A stretch of 64,000 nt of DNA from positions 310,001 through 374,000 of the forward strand of contig PZJY01000013.1 in the NCBI GenBank assembly GCA_031472005.1, read 5' to 3'. Made by a program: the position numbers and the translations under genes. This document shows positions 53,200 through 63,758 of the stretch, one piece after another; position 1 is the first letter of the stretch; every line of letters begins with the position of its first letter. The stretch comes from Tetracladium setigerum. Taxonomy: Eukaryota > Ascomycota > Leotiomycetes > Helotiales. The notes under the pieces are model-generated. The model saw nothing but the letters and a program-made list of their open reading frames with translations, searched no databases and had not been told where the DNA came from.

Positions 53200-54353
53200 A
53201 TGCCATCACGCCGTTCTCAGATCAACGCGACCAAAGTACGCGAGGAACGCAAAAAACGCCAAGAAAAATTCACAAAGAGGACCAGGAGCCTCTTCAACAA
53301 AACCAGACTGCTGGCAAAAGACACAGATGCCTGGGTTGCCCTTGTCGTTCGTGATAGAGCTGGCCGCGTCCAGTCATTCAGGTCATCAGACAGTCCTTAT
53401 TGGCCTCCATCCATTCAAGACCTAATGGCAAGTCGACACCGTCCAAGCCCAACCATCTTATGTACTAACTCGTGCCAAAGAAGACCCATTCATCAGGAAC
53501 CCATAAGTTCCTCGAGAAGCATGCCATATCTGGTTGCTGGAAAGTGTTGACCGAAGAGGAAAGTGATATGGGTCTGGTGGATAGTGATGCAGAGTCGGTC
53601 GAGGAAGATGTTCCAGCAGTCAGTGCAATACCCGTTGAGAAGGAGGCTACGCTAGACAGCACTATATTAGTCGATCAAGGCCATGTGGACGAGGACGCCG
53701 AGGTTGGGGTACACGCACCCAGGAACACTCCAATCGAGACTTTTACTGAAGAGCTGGCGGTTGAGCCGCTTGGGGGGTTGGTTAGTACACCAGTACTCCA
53801 ACTCACAGACTTGGAAGGAAAATTAGATGATGTTGGGCAATTGGAAGCTGCAGCTAAAGAATCCTCGGAACAGAGAGTCGACCTATCTGTAAACGATACA
53901 GTACTCCACTCAGGCATGCCGGATGACACTATGTTCAAATTCGGAGAACCTGACGATATGACAATCGACGTGATTGAACAATCGAATAACACAACGACTA
54001 GCATAGTCGTAGGCTCTCACAATACGACTGCTCCTAATGTTAGGGACTTGGAAAAGGTACCAGATGTGCCTGATGAGGCGATGGCGACCGACAGACTGAT
54101 CACGGCAAAACTAGATCCGCCGTCAACCTTGGAATACGACATGATGCAATTTGATACCACAGAAGCGAAGATCAGGGATACCAGGGGGTGTGATTCAATG
54201 GAAGCTGATGCGCTTTACACGCTGAGCCAGAATCACAATCCTCCATCATCTGGAGGTCTCAGCAAGTGGCAGGTGGTAGATTGGCCGAAGATGGATCCAA
54301 AAGAACTGCTTCAGAGCTGGAACTGGGTGTTTCAAAATAGACCTCACCACTAA
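53200..54353 (+). CDS. MADS-like (SRF-type) domain protein with GC-AG intron, 366 aa
   Basis: Exon 1 is 53200-53427 and exon 2 is 53481-54353. The 53-nt intron starts GCAAGT and ends CCAAAG, with a TACTAAC branch point, a classic GC-AG intron; the frame is kept. Residues 10-75 (TKVREERKKRQEKFTKRTRS; LFNKTRLLAKDTDAWVALVV; then VQSFRSSDSPYWPPSIQDLM) follow the MADS pattern of a basic helix, an LxxKxxxLA core and a hydrophobic strand. The canonical first residues are diverged. The remaining 290 residues are acidic, Thr/Asp/Val-rich and disordered, ending in a Trp-rich tail (KWQVVDWPKMDPKELLQSWN). It is probably a DNA-binding regulator of a divergent fungal MADS subgroup. Confidence 0.72.
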
Positions 54354-54900
54354 GCGATACAGCCGCGCATGTCGGTCTCCTGTTGATGACATCTTTCTGG
54401 TGAAGGAATTGTTCGTTTAGAGCAAGGAAGAAGTTTCTGGTAGATCGATGGCCTGGGTTGCATGAAATCCACTTGAAAGGGTGTATCTGTCAGCGTTTGT
54501 ATCTGCATCGTACCAAGAATAGACAGACTTGAACATTCCATATCTTCCTATTTTTGAATCATCTACTCCTCCTTGTCATTGTGATGTAACTATTAAAATC
54601 CAGCACTCTACAGTAGGGTGCAAAAAGTTGGTACGGGTGCAAAAGTTTATATAAACTTTTGCACCCCTGCTGTAAGTCAGTGATGTCTGATTGAGAAATT
54701 CCCACCTCTGCCAAGTCGGAAGGTGTGAGTACCCGCACCCAGTAGTAACCTAAAGCTAAATAAACATTCACCACCATCGCGTTGTTCCCCCACACTCCCA
54801 AGACTCCCTCCCACATCTTCCCGATGACTAGTCGGTCTGGCAGTCGTAAAAGGCATATAGGAAGTAGCCATCCGCAAGCTCAAAGTAATTCCCACAAACC
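54354..54900. other. Intergenic region with AGGGTGCAAAA motifs
   Basis: 3' flank of the MADS-like gene and upstream DNA of membrane paralogue 2. It holds the palindrome at 54635-54666. The frame at 54559-54816 (-) is not supported. Confidence 0.4.
54635..54666. repeat. Perfect 32-bp palindrome built on GGGTGCAAAA
   Basis: GGGTGCAAAAGTTTAT is followed without spacer by its exact reverse complement. Another AGGGTGCAAAAAGTT copy lies at about 54615-54629. The site is about 235 bp upstream of the ATG of membrane paralogue 2. Confidence 0.85.
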
Positions 54901-55835
54901 ATGAATCCATTCACCTTACTCTATTTCATCTACGCTGCCAAACTGAGCATCCAGGCCAGTACTTACTTTATCTGGCTTGTTGATCCATCCTCTAGAACGA
55001 TTGCATTCATAGCCGCGGCCGTCGCAGTTCTTACAGTACTTCCCTTCTTCCATGTAATCGTTCACGTCTTCTCGGCCAAGCCTCTATCAAATCCGATCTT
55101 CATTGCATACCTCTGTTTTAGGTGCGACAGCTCTCTTCCGTAGCGGTTCGACTACTGATACCTCTTAGCTTCCTACTCGCAATCCTCTGGTATAAGCCTA
55201 CACAGGATGGTGAGCAACGGGTTCTTCCATTCGCGATTGTTACAGCTGTTGATCTTCTCGACCTCTTTATCTTCCTCTTTCAGCGACAAATAGGCCATTG
55301 GCACAGCGTTCTCACATCGGATACAGAGCAAGGGCATCTCATGGCGGAAGCTCTCGACGAAGCTTCAGGTACACTAGTGGGCCCTAGACTGCAACCCTCT
55401 CAGAATGATATGCGCCGACTTCAGATATTGCGGGAGGCGGGCTATGATAACTATGCTGTCAATCGTTCTGGGAGACGAGCCAAAGACTCGACATGTTTTG
55501 AGGCTTGCAATGTTGAGCAAAGTTCCAGACTAGATGGTGGTGAGCCTGGGGAGAGGTTTGCTGGGGCTGTGTCTCAACGGCTTGAAAGTGCCGAGTGGGA
55601 TTCTAGAATGGTAGAACCTGTACACCAGGAGATGGAGGAAGTTAATTTGGAGCCGTACAATTACCAGAGACAAAGCGGATTCTTTACTGATCTCCGCGCT
55701 GGTTCTGAGATCGAAGATCCACATTCGCCACTCTCGTCAACGAACATCATCTCTAGTAATATACGCCGCGCCCCTAGTTGGCCTAAACCCTCCCTGTCAC
55801 TGTTGGTAACGGAATACGAAGGAAATCGGATTTGA
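54901..55835 (+). CDS. Membrane protein paralogue 2, 295 aa, two exons
   Basis: Exon 1 is 54901-55121 and exon 2 is 55169-55835, with intron GTGCGA...CTTAG. The start MNPFTLLYFIYAAKLSIQAS is followed by helices (TIAFIAAAVAVLTVLPFFHV; SFLLAILWYKP; VDLLDLFIFLFQRQIGHWHS). A soluble tail carries the shared motifs AKDSTCFEACNVEQ and IEDPHSPLSSTNIISSNI. Paralogue 1 (38391-39349) has the same exon 1 length and intron phase. The first 75 residues are most alike and the tail has diverged. The function is unknown; the layout suggests a four-helix membrane protein with a cytosolic tail. Confidence 0.78.
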
Positions 55836-55962
55836 GGTATTGTTTTTGGAGTTTATTTGTCCTATTCTTCTTCAATCATTTCTGAATTTACAGTACAAGC
55901 TATCCAAAATAAAAAGCCAAGTGACAATTTCGTATGCTACTCCTATTTCACAACGTATAACT

Positions 55963-56418
55963 TTAAAGGCGTTGGTAGCTAGGCTTCGTCCCAAATATTA
56001 CTGGTGGTGGTATTCGCTCCAAAAGATGATGCGGAGGAGGCCATCTATCTCCAATGTCTTCTGCTGGAAGCTCCGCACATGCGGGGTATGCCGGCGATAG
56101 AGGAAGTTCTACTGCGATGATGTCGAAAGACCGTTGATGTCGACATGTGCAAGTATGATAGTAGTGATGGACCTCGTAGATCATGATTTCTGAAGTGGGA
56201 GGAAGCCGCTCCTTCTGCCTTTCCTTGTCGATGCACCTTCGGCATGTACCGCGAGGTGGAGGAGGCTCCTCAGGAGGATGTCTTAAATGGTACGCGAAAG
56301 ACCTTGATCTTCCACAGGTGTTGCATTTGTATCTCGACGGCTTTGTGCTGCGAGTGGATCTCGTCCTCCCCATTACGACTTTATCTTCTTGCTCTTCTAC
56401 CAGTAATGATTTTGACAT
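55963..56418 (-). CDS. CxxC zinc-binding-type small protein, 151 aa
   Basis: Single frame. A later in-frame ATG (MGRTRSTRSTKPSRY) is also possible. Two paired Cys motifs, YKCNTCGRSRSFAYHLRHP and GTCRRCIDKERQKERLPP, could bind one zinc ion. A third cluster, HHYYHTCTCRHQRS, may contribute another site. The end is Pro-rich. Fungi contain many such small CxxC proteins of unknown role. No introns are evident. It converges with the membrane paralogue 2 gene. Confidence 0.6.
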   Translation of the reverse strand: MSKSLLVEEQEDKVVMGRTRSTRSTKPSRYKCNTCGRSRSFAYHLRHPPEEPPPPRGTCRRCIDKERQKERLPPTSEIMIYEVHHYYHTCTCRHQRSFDIIAVELPLSPAYPACAELPAEDIGDRWPPPHHLLERIPPPVIFGTKPSYQRL

Positions 56419-56686
56419 TGCCTTGACAGTTTCCCACTGTCAGTGCAATAGTAATAGACCTATTGTTAAATATGAAAGGTTGAGTGCCATAATTGGCTTT
56501 GGCTCACAAGTGGCTCCACGCATGATCCTGGGCAACCAACTCAAAAGCAGCTGCAACGAGGAACGAATAAAAGCTAGCTTCCCAGGGGTCGCAATTAGAG
56601 TTGCCAAGCTCTCTCCTCTATGGGTTCCGTTTTAGTTTATTTGATTATTTTGTTTCATTAGTTATTGCTTCCAATATTCAATCAAC

Positions 56687-59600
56687 ATGCGGTACTGTAA
56701 GCACACGCAGTGGCTTGGCTTAGCCGTGAACGATGGTGACGTTCTACTTCAGAACACTGATAGACTCCATACACTTCTGGAAGACCTTCCAGATCCAGAT
56801 GAACAAAGCCCAAGTCTCCTTGTATTTATTGGAAATAGATCCAAGGCGATGGCTATTAAAGAGCTGGCCAAAACCTTCTCTCCGCCGCCGAGATATGGCC
56901 AGGAGTCGAGCTGCCAATCGCAGCATGACGACGAGCCAAGCTGGAAAGGCCAGACGAAGTTGAATGGTAGACGAGCGCACGGAGAAATACACCTCCATAT
57001 CCATCCCCCAAGTACCTTCAGCAGCAGGCCTGTCCTACTCGCCGAAGGAGACCTTCCTAACCTCGACAAACCAAAAGTGATGGCGATTGAGAAGTGCCAC
57101 GAGAATTCGAGCAGACCAATGAACGCAAGGGCGTCGACCACTCCGACCTTGTCTGAATCTGCAGACAAGATCTATTTCAAACTTCTCTCGCCCTTTACTG
57201 ACGTCTTCTGCTTCTTCGCAGATGATGTTGGGAAGTTAAGGCCGATAGCGCAACGTTTAGCCCTCTGGCTAGACTTGGGTCAGCCCTCAACTCTGCCTAG
57301 AACCACACGCCCTAAAGTCGTAATCGTGATCGAACGAGATGTGAATGCCTATGACAACGATGAGTCAGCCTTGAATGCCTTCAAGCAGATGTTGAACGAG
57401 GAGACAACCATAGACGTCTCGGAGCAATTCTCAGATATCCGAATCCTTAGTTTAGAGGCTTACAGCAAGAATCTCTCCAACAAATCGCGCCATCGAGAGC
57501 TATTTGAACACCTGCTGAATTTTTCTGATCAAGTGAGGGAAGCTAAGGTTAAGACACAGACCCTTTTCTCAGCTTGCCACTTCGCCGCCTTCTTCAACCA
57601 TGCTTTAAATCACGTGGTAGCAGCTTCGGTAGAGCCCTTCAATTTTATATCTACGTCCCGAATTGATAATCCAGTGCCAAGTAGCCTAGGGATACATCTG
57701 ACGGACTTCCTTCACAATATCAAAACTCCGCAAAAGCTACTAAAGTTTGCTATTCCCATGATCGCTTCCAGCTTACTACAGGATGCCTACCCGCCAGATA
57801 TGCACCGTAAGTCAATTGTAATGGTTTAACGTAGCTAATAGAGCCACTAGTCTTCAAGCCTTCCGAAGTCTTCTGCTGCCTTTACAAAGAGATATGCTTT
57901 CAAGTCTGCCGCACGGGTGTCCTCGCACATGAAGGATCGACCCACATGATTCTCCCATCCGGCTTCATCAAAATTCTGGAGGATGAATTCGTGCGACAAG
58001 TAGACGCCTTTACCAGGCTTCCCAATGCATCCAGCTCTATATGGCACCAACAAAATGTCTTAGCGGCGAAGCAGGACTGGCTCACCTTACGTTCGAAAAA
58101 CACGTGTTTCATGTGTATGGGAGCAAGGCCGCTATATCGGGTACCTTGCGGACATTATTTATGCAATACTTGTGTTCGGAGGCATGGTAAAAGAGTCGAC
58201 ATATGGACTTATGATATTCCCCAGTGCTTCCTCTGCGAACTAGAGACCCCCGGGGTCACTATCAAATTCAAGCCCCCAACGGCTACCCCTCAACTCTTGA
58301 CGATTGACGGAGGTGGTGTGAGAGCAATTTACACCTTGATTGTTTTGCAGGCCTTGCAGGAGCTTGTAGGACTGCCATTCCCAGTCTATGCCAATTTTGA
58401 CTTCATATTTGGCACAAGTGCTGGTTAGTTGAGTTAAACTCAACGCCGGAAAGCGGACGCTGACTTAATTCAGGGGGGATCATTGCCCTGGCGTTTCGCG
58501 AAGGTCTTTCGATAGAAGACTGTATCGCACTCTATGAACGAGTGGTTAAACAAGCATTCGAACCGCACCTATTATCGTCCTATATGTCATGGCTAATATC
58601 TATTTTTACTGACGGTATTTACCCAACACGGAACCTAGACACAGCTCTACAGGCCGTCTATGGGAAACATAAAACCATTCTTGATTTTTCAAGTGCAACG
58701 GCTATGGACATCAAAATTGGGGTGGTCGCCTGCACGATGAAACCGGAGCCATTCCTTTTCACCAATTACAACGGACAGGGAGATCGAGAAGACTTGAAGC
58801 ATGAGAAATACAGTGTTTTACTAGGGGATGCTTTAGTATGGGAGATGTAAGATACCGAAATTCTTAAATACATCTCACCCTAATTGAATGTAGTGCAAGA
58901 TGTACGTCTGCTGCTCCAGGTTTCTTCACTCCCAAGAAGATTGCAGGCTTGGGGAAGTTTCAAGATGGAGGCTTGACGGATAATAATCCACTTAAGCTTG
59001 CCCTACAAGAAGTAAAAGCATGTAACCCGGACGACCCCTCAGCAAAAAGATCTACCTTAAAAGTGTCCCTAGGTACGGGAAAGGCTCCTGACCAAGGTCC
59101 TGAAATGTATGGATCAAACTCTTGGTGGAGAGATCTGTGGTTCATTCGACTTTTTCGAGCACTTTGGTCGTCTATTGACAGCCAAGAAAGTAGTTATGCT
59201 ATCCGTAAATGGGAAGCGAGAAACCATGAAGTGGAACTCAAAGGAGTAAAAAAGAGAAGACGTGGCGAGTATTTTCGCTTCAACTTTGACTTTCGCGGCC
59301 GACCCCCCCGACTGGACGATTCAAGCAAGATACCTGAAATGAAGATCCATGCACGAGAAGCTATACTTCACTCGAAACAACTCAATCGGCTTGCACATTG
59401 TATAATTGCAGAGCTCTTTGTGTTCGAGTTGGAACTCGAGTGCCTTCCACGAAAACAGAACGGGCGATACTTATGCACTGGTTATATTCTTTGCTGCCAT
59501 CGAGCCAATACTGCTGCGTTTGAGGCGTTATTGGGAAGGCTTGCAAAGTCATCAGCGAAGTTTCTCCTTCGAGGTCGCACACTTCCAGGGTCTATTCAAG

Positions 59601-59854
59601 ATCGTTCATCCCTCGCAAGAGACGGGAATTTCAGGAAGAGAATATGTTTTGATGTTAATAGTAAAGAGGACTTGGTTTCGCTTCAGCTCCAAGAAAAAGG
59701 CTCTGAACCGTACAACATAAGTGGCTCTCCATTTTCAGTTAATTGGGTAATAAATGCACAACCATTGGGACAGCCTTTCGGTCGGTCAGACGGCGTGAAG
59801 AGAAAGCGAAAGGATGACGATGAGGGATCACCAAAAAAGCGTCAGCGGTGGTGA
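56687..59854 (+). CDS. RING-patatin fusion protein, 1008 aa, four exons
   Basis: Exons 56687-57806, 57851-58423, 58474-58846 and 58894-59854 join in frame. The N-terminal 450 residues are unrecognised and partly helical (LLVFIGNRSKAMAIKELAKT; FDLQ-like features are absent). A RING-type Cys/His module follows at about residues 459-502 (CFMCMGARPLYRVPCGHYLC, then CFLCE). A patatin domain comes next: the oxyanion hole is DGGGVRAIYTL (526-536), the nucleophile GTSAGG (S563) and the catalytic Asp FQDGGLTDNNP (D713). Patatins hydrolyse acyl chains of lipids, and in fungi they often act in immunity-like proteins next to signalling modules. The basic end (KRKRKDDDEGSPKKRQRW) suggests nuclear targeting. 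All catalytic residues are present, so it is probably active. Confidence 0.88.
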
Positions 59855-60480
59855 GCAAAATGTTCACCAGGCGGAAGAGTTGTCATGGCAGAATTTAATT
59901 AGCCCATTCTCTGTAGCCTCATGTGTCCTTCTCTCTGTTGCTTCCTAGTGAGCGTGATGAGTAGACGAATTAAGACTTGAATAGCCTTGTTCACTGATAA
60001 CGTTGTGGATTTGGATTGATTGTGTTTCATGAGTTCAATTAATGACAAAGCTCTTGTCAAATGCTGAAAATTGTAGCATGATTTACTGGGTTGGAAGTAG
60101 CTGAGCTAGATCGTCCTTCAGGATGACCGAATTGGAAAGACCTAAAGTTAGGTTTATGAGGTAGGAGTAGGCTAAGAAGTGCAGGTCAGTTTGCGCCTGA
60201 TATAAAGATCGTATGACGGTCTAAGTTAATGTCCATAGCTAACTTGTTCCTAAATCTAAAGCGAGAGTCGGACGACAGGGAGGGAATTTTGACCTTCTTA
60301 GTATTATTCAGAGGTCAAACATAGCTAACGCCAGGAGAATTATCCCTCAATGCCGCCCAATGGACACATAAGGTACAACTCAAACACGAAAAAAGAACTC
60401 CAGCACCTCACTCTAAACAGCCACACAAAAGAATCTCTCTCGCCCTCTCAAAAACGCCTTCTCTGGGAGGTCAAAGTCTT
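59855..60480. other. Intergenic region, no gene seen
   Basis: Two genes converge here. The stretch is AT-rich, without long frames or repeats. Confidence 0.45.
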
Positions 60481-61134
60481 TTAAACTGCCCCACTCTCGC
60501 TACCATCGCAGAATTCGAACAATTCGCCTAACGATAGAGAAGCAAGCTGTTCGATGGTGACCTGCTCGATCTTCAGCCTCCGTACCGGGAGGCGCTTATG
60601 CTCAATCAGCTCGGGAAGGACACTTGATGAAAGTGTGTGTAACTGATCCTTTAAGAACGGATGAGAAGTCTCTATCAATTCTAGCACTGCTTTAAATTGT
60701 GGTTTTGTTAGATCTACCATGCTAAAGCCGTTTGATATTAGCCAATGCTGCGAATGATGGAGATAGATGCCTGCAACTGCGAGGGAGCTCCCCACTCACT
60801 CATCATCGGTTATATCCTTAGGTAGCATGAGCAGGATACCCAATCCAAATCGGTCGATCAACGCCGCAAATCGTTCACCTAGCTGTATCCAACGCTTAAA
60901 TGTCTTTTCGGCCGCTTTGCGAGCCACCCTCTGATTCTGCGAATCTTCCCGACCGGTAGTGTTCATTGTTTGCGGAAACAATAAGTCCAGAACTTCGTTA
61001 TCCAGGGAACCTTGAGAAACACCGGTGGCTTGCTCCCTAACTGTGTATACGTTGTAAAACTCAGCTAGGTGAGCTCGCTTGCAGATGTTGTTGTGCATAA
61101 GTTCCATGGTTATTTGATGCAGACTGCTGTCCAT
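60481..61134 (-). CDS. Helical hypothetical protein, 191 aa, two exons
   Basis: Exons 61134-60800 and 60721-60481 join in frame across GTGAGT...CTTTAG with a GGCTAAT branch site. The start is MDSSLHQITMELMHNNICKR. It is almost entirely helical (DNEVLDLLFPQTMNTTGRED; AAEKTFKRWIQLGERFAALI; FKAVLELIETSHPFLKDQLH). It shows no metal-binding or catalytic motif. I do not recognise the family. Confidence 0.6.
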
Positions 61135-61571
61135 CTTTTCGCCAATATATGAAGGAAGTCCGGTCTATCTCCATTTCGATCTTTCCTTCAATAGTATTGA
61201 ACATATTACTCAGGAGTTCGTTTGAGGAAAAGGGGCGTCATGCACCGTTTCCGGAGGCGGCAATTTCTGGAGATGTCAGTTTGTGGGTACCCACTTCCGG
61301 AGGCGCATTATTGGGTGGTGCCGTTTCTGGAGTTATAATTTCTAAGGCTCCATTTCGGTCAAGCGGAAGGTGATTCAGATAGCTTGATAGTTTGGGGGGA
61401 GGGGAGCGCTAAGCATTGATTCTACCCTCATGTACGATGCCGAAACCCGACCAAGATTCACGGTTAGGGTCTCATCCTTTGTCGGGTTATTTTGATTTTC
61501 TCTGCTTTCACGCTCCATTCCCTTTCGTCAATGTAAACATCCTAACTATTTGGACTATACGAAATCACATT
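61135..61571. other. Intergenic region with short direct repeats
   Basis: TTCCGGAGGCG occurs twice (about 61249 and 61295), with related TTTCTGGAG phrases. It is upstream DNA of the GH71 gene and may include its true 5' exon. Confidence 0.4.
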
Positions 61572-62913
61572 ATGCTTTCTCTTGCACAAGCCTTCACGCG
61601 CGCTCTTACAGTTCAGAAATCAGTTTTCGCCCATGTCGTTGTTGGTAACACAGCTGCTCATGATATCAGCATGTGGGCCAAGGACATTAATTTCGCAACT
61701 ACATCTGGCATTGACGCATTTGCTCTAAATATTGCATATCCAGATCCGAATACCTTCCAACAGGTCTCGAGAGCGTTTGCTGCTGCTGAGGTTTCAAACG
61801 GTTCTTTTAAACTATTCTTCTCATTTGACTATCGAGGTGGAGGCTCGCCATGGCCAGCTGCCGGAGGAGACTCCGTAATTACTTACTTGAATCAGTATAA
61901 AGACAGCAAATCCTACTTCTGGTATAAGGGCAAACCTTTTGTGAGCACTTTTGAGGGAGTTAGTAACGTGCAAGACTGGGCTCCCGGGGGAATTATTCGA
62001 TCAGCGGTTGGGGATCTGTTTTTTGTTCCTGATTGGAGCAGCTTAGGACCTCTGGGTATCAAGGCACATCTTGACAAGATCCAAGGTGCATTTAGTTGGA
62101 ATATGTGGCCTGAGGGATCAAACAACATTACGACCAGCCAGGATAAAGAGTGGCGAGAGACTCTTGGAGAGAAGTCATATATGATGGGTATTTCACCTTG
62201 GTTCTTTCGTAGTGCAAATGGAGGTAAAAACTGGATTTGGAGAGGAGATAATTTATGGAATCACAGATGGGCTCAGACGGCGCATGTTAAACCAGATTTC
62301 ATACAGTACATTCCTTCTTACATATCATAAGTGGTAAACTATAGACTGATAAATGTATAGAATTGTGAGTTGGAATGATTATGGGGAGTCACATTATATT
62401 GGCCCTATTCATGACCAGTCCGAAATTCCGGTGGGATCAGCCTCATACGTGAACGACATGCCTCATGATAGCTGGCGCGACTTCCTCCCTTACTATATAG
62501 CCAAATTCAAGGATGTGCCCTTCGAAGTCGCCCGCGACCAGGTACAATACTGGTATCGTGACAGTGCCGTGTCTGGAGGAGCAGACTGTAGTGTTGTGGG
62601 TAATAACAATGACCATCACCAAGTCGAGACTTCTCCCCATAATCTCGTTGAGGACAGAGTGTTTATTAGTGCATTACTGAAGGCGCCAGCAGATGTACAT
62701 GTTCAGGTGGGCAACAATCCACCAATGAAGCACTCTGGTGTTGAAGGCATGAATTATTGGGATCAACCATTTGATGGACAAGCTGGCGAACCGAAACTCA
62801 GTGTGCTTAGAAATGGCATCTTAGTTAAGGGCGGAAAGGGGGCTCCAATCAGTACGAAGACAAAGCTAAAGAATGGGTGCACAAATTACAATGCTTGGGT
62901 GGGAAGCTTTTGA
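61572..62913 (+). CDS. Glycoside hydrolase family 71 (alpha-1,3-glucanase, mutanase)
   Basis: Exon 1 is 61572-62305 and exon 2 is 62361-62913, in frame across GTACAT...GTATAG, which restores PDFIQIVSWNDYGESHYIG. The protein is 428 residues. GH71 landmarks are KSVFAHVVVGNT, GIDAFALNIAYPDP, FKLFFSFDYRGGGSPW and VSTFEGVSNVQDWA. Others are DWSSLGPLG, FSWNMWPEG, YMMGISPWFF and the NYNAWVG end of the C-terminal beta domain. These enzymes cut alpha-1,3-glucan of fungal cell walls and are normally secreted. The ATG at 61572 leaves no signal peptide. The frame is open to ATG 61416, whose extra residues are not signal-like either, so a 5' exon may be missing from my model, or secretion was lost. Confidence 0.85.
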
Positions 62914-63164
62914 GAATGCACGACCGGGTTCTGGTCCCTGTTTTAGTGCGGAAAGCCGGAAGTGGCTGTCACATCAAAGCTTATTTCGACCACTTCCTGG
63001 GGCCATTTCGGGCTCATTATGGTAGATCAGATATGCCTACGATTGCAGGCGCCAAATCAAATCATTAAAAAACTCCTTTTAAAACACATCTCTTCTTCCT
63101 TCAATACCTACAGTACCAACTTACTTCTCTACTTCCTTTCTAGAGATATTCACAAGACTTCAGC

Positions 63165-63377
63165 ATGGATCATTCAGACATTCTCTCCCTCCTCCCCCGC
63201 AGGCGGAGAAAACCCAAAAACTCCAAGTCAAATTCAAAAGCCAATGGCGGAGGACTCACGCCGTACCAGCTGAAAATACTGGTAGCTGTGCTTGTAGCAG
63301 TTTTCGTGTGTATGTTGGTTGCCTTTCTAGGGATTGTGGCATGGGAATACAGAAAAGGTGAGTCTGTGAGCTGTTGA
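63165..63377 (+). CDS. Small single-pass membrane protein, 70 aa
   Basis: Start MDHSDILSLLPRRRRKPKNS, then a basic Ser/Lys stretch and one strong membrane helix (ILVAVLVAVFVCMLVAFLGI). The frame passes through AAAAGGTGAGT at 63354-63364, a good intron donor, so the real gene may be spliced beyond residue 63. I could not identify the next exon. The positive residues before the helix suggest a cytosolic N-terminus. The family is unknown. Confidence 0.45.
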   Translation: MDHSDILSLLPRRRRKPKNSKSNSKANGGGLTPYQLKILVAVLVAVFVCMLVAFLGIVAWEYRKGESVSC

Positions 63378-63758
63378 GTAAATTAATATATTGTGCTTGT
63401 GACTTAATGTTAAAATCTGAGTATGGCGAGGACGAGATTTTGAGTTTGAGTAGGACTTGGACTTTAAGGCAGATTCTAATACAGCGCTATATTGAATAGC
63501 ATCCAGACGTAGATTCGAAACTAATACACCGATCAATACGAAGTGTATCTTGAAAAAGGCTGGGCTGACGGTTCTTACCTTTGGGATGAAACGGATTAGT
63601 TGGAAAGAGAAAAAGGATGTCGAAAGGCTGAATTGAGGTGCAGAGGATGAGCAGAAGAAGGGGCGGCAAGCCGCAATACTGCTAGCTAAATCACTTAAAA
63701 CACGTGAGCACAAGGACATGGATATTGATAGAGATTGCAAAATAAATTTTTGGTATAA
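63378..63758. other. Possible 3' part of the small membrane protein gene; nothing firm
   Basis: A - strand frame (63327-63809) crosses this region and runs into the inverted repeat of the MITE at the window edge. Its Ser-rich content and overlap make it an unlikely gene. Confidence 0.35.
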
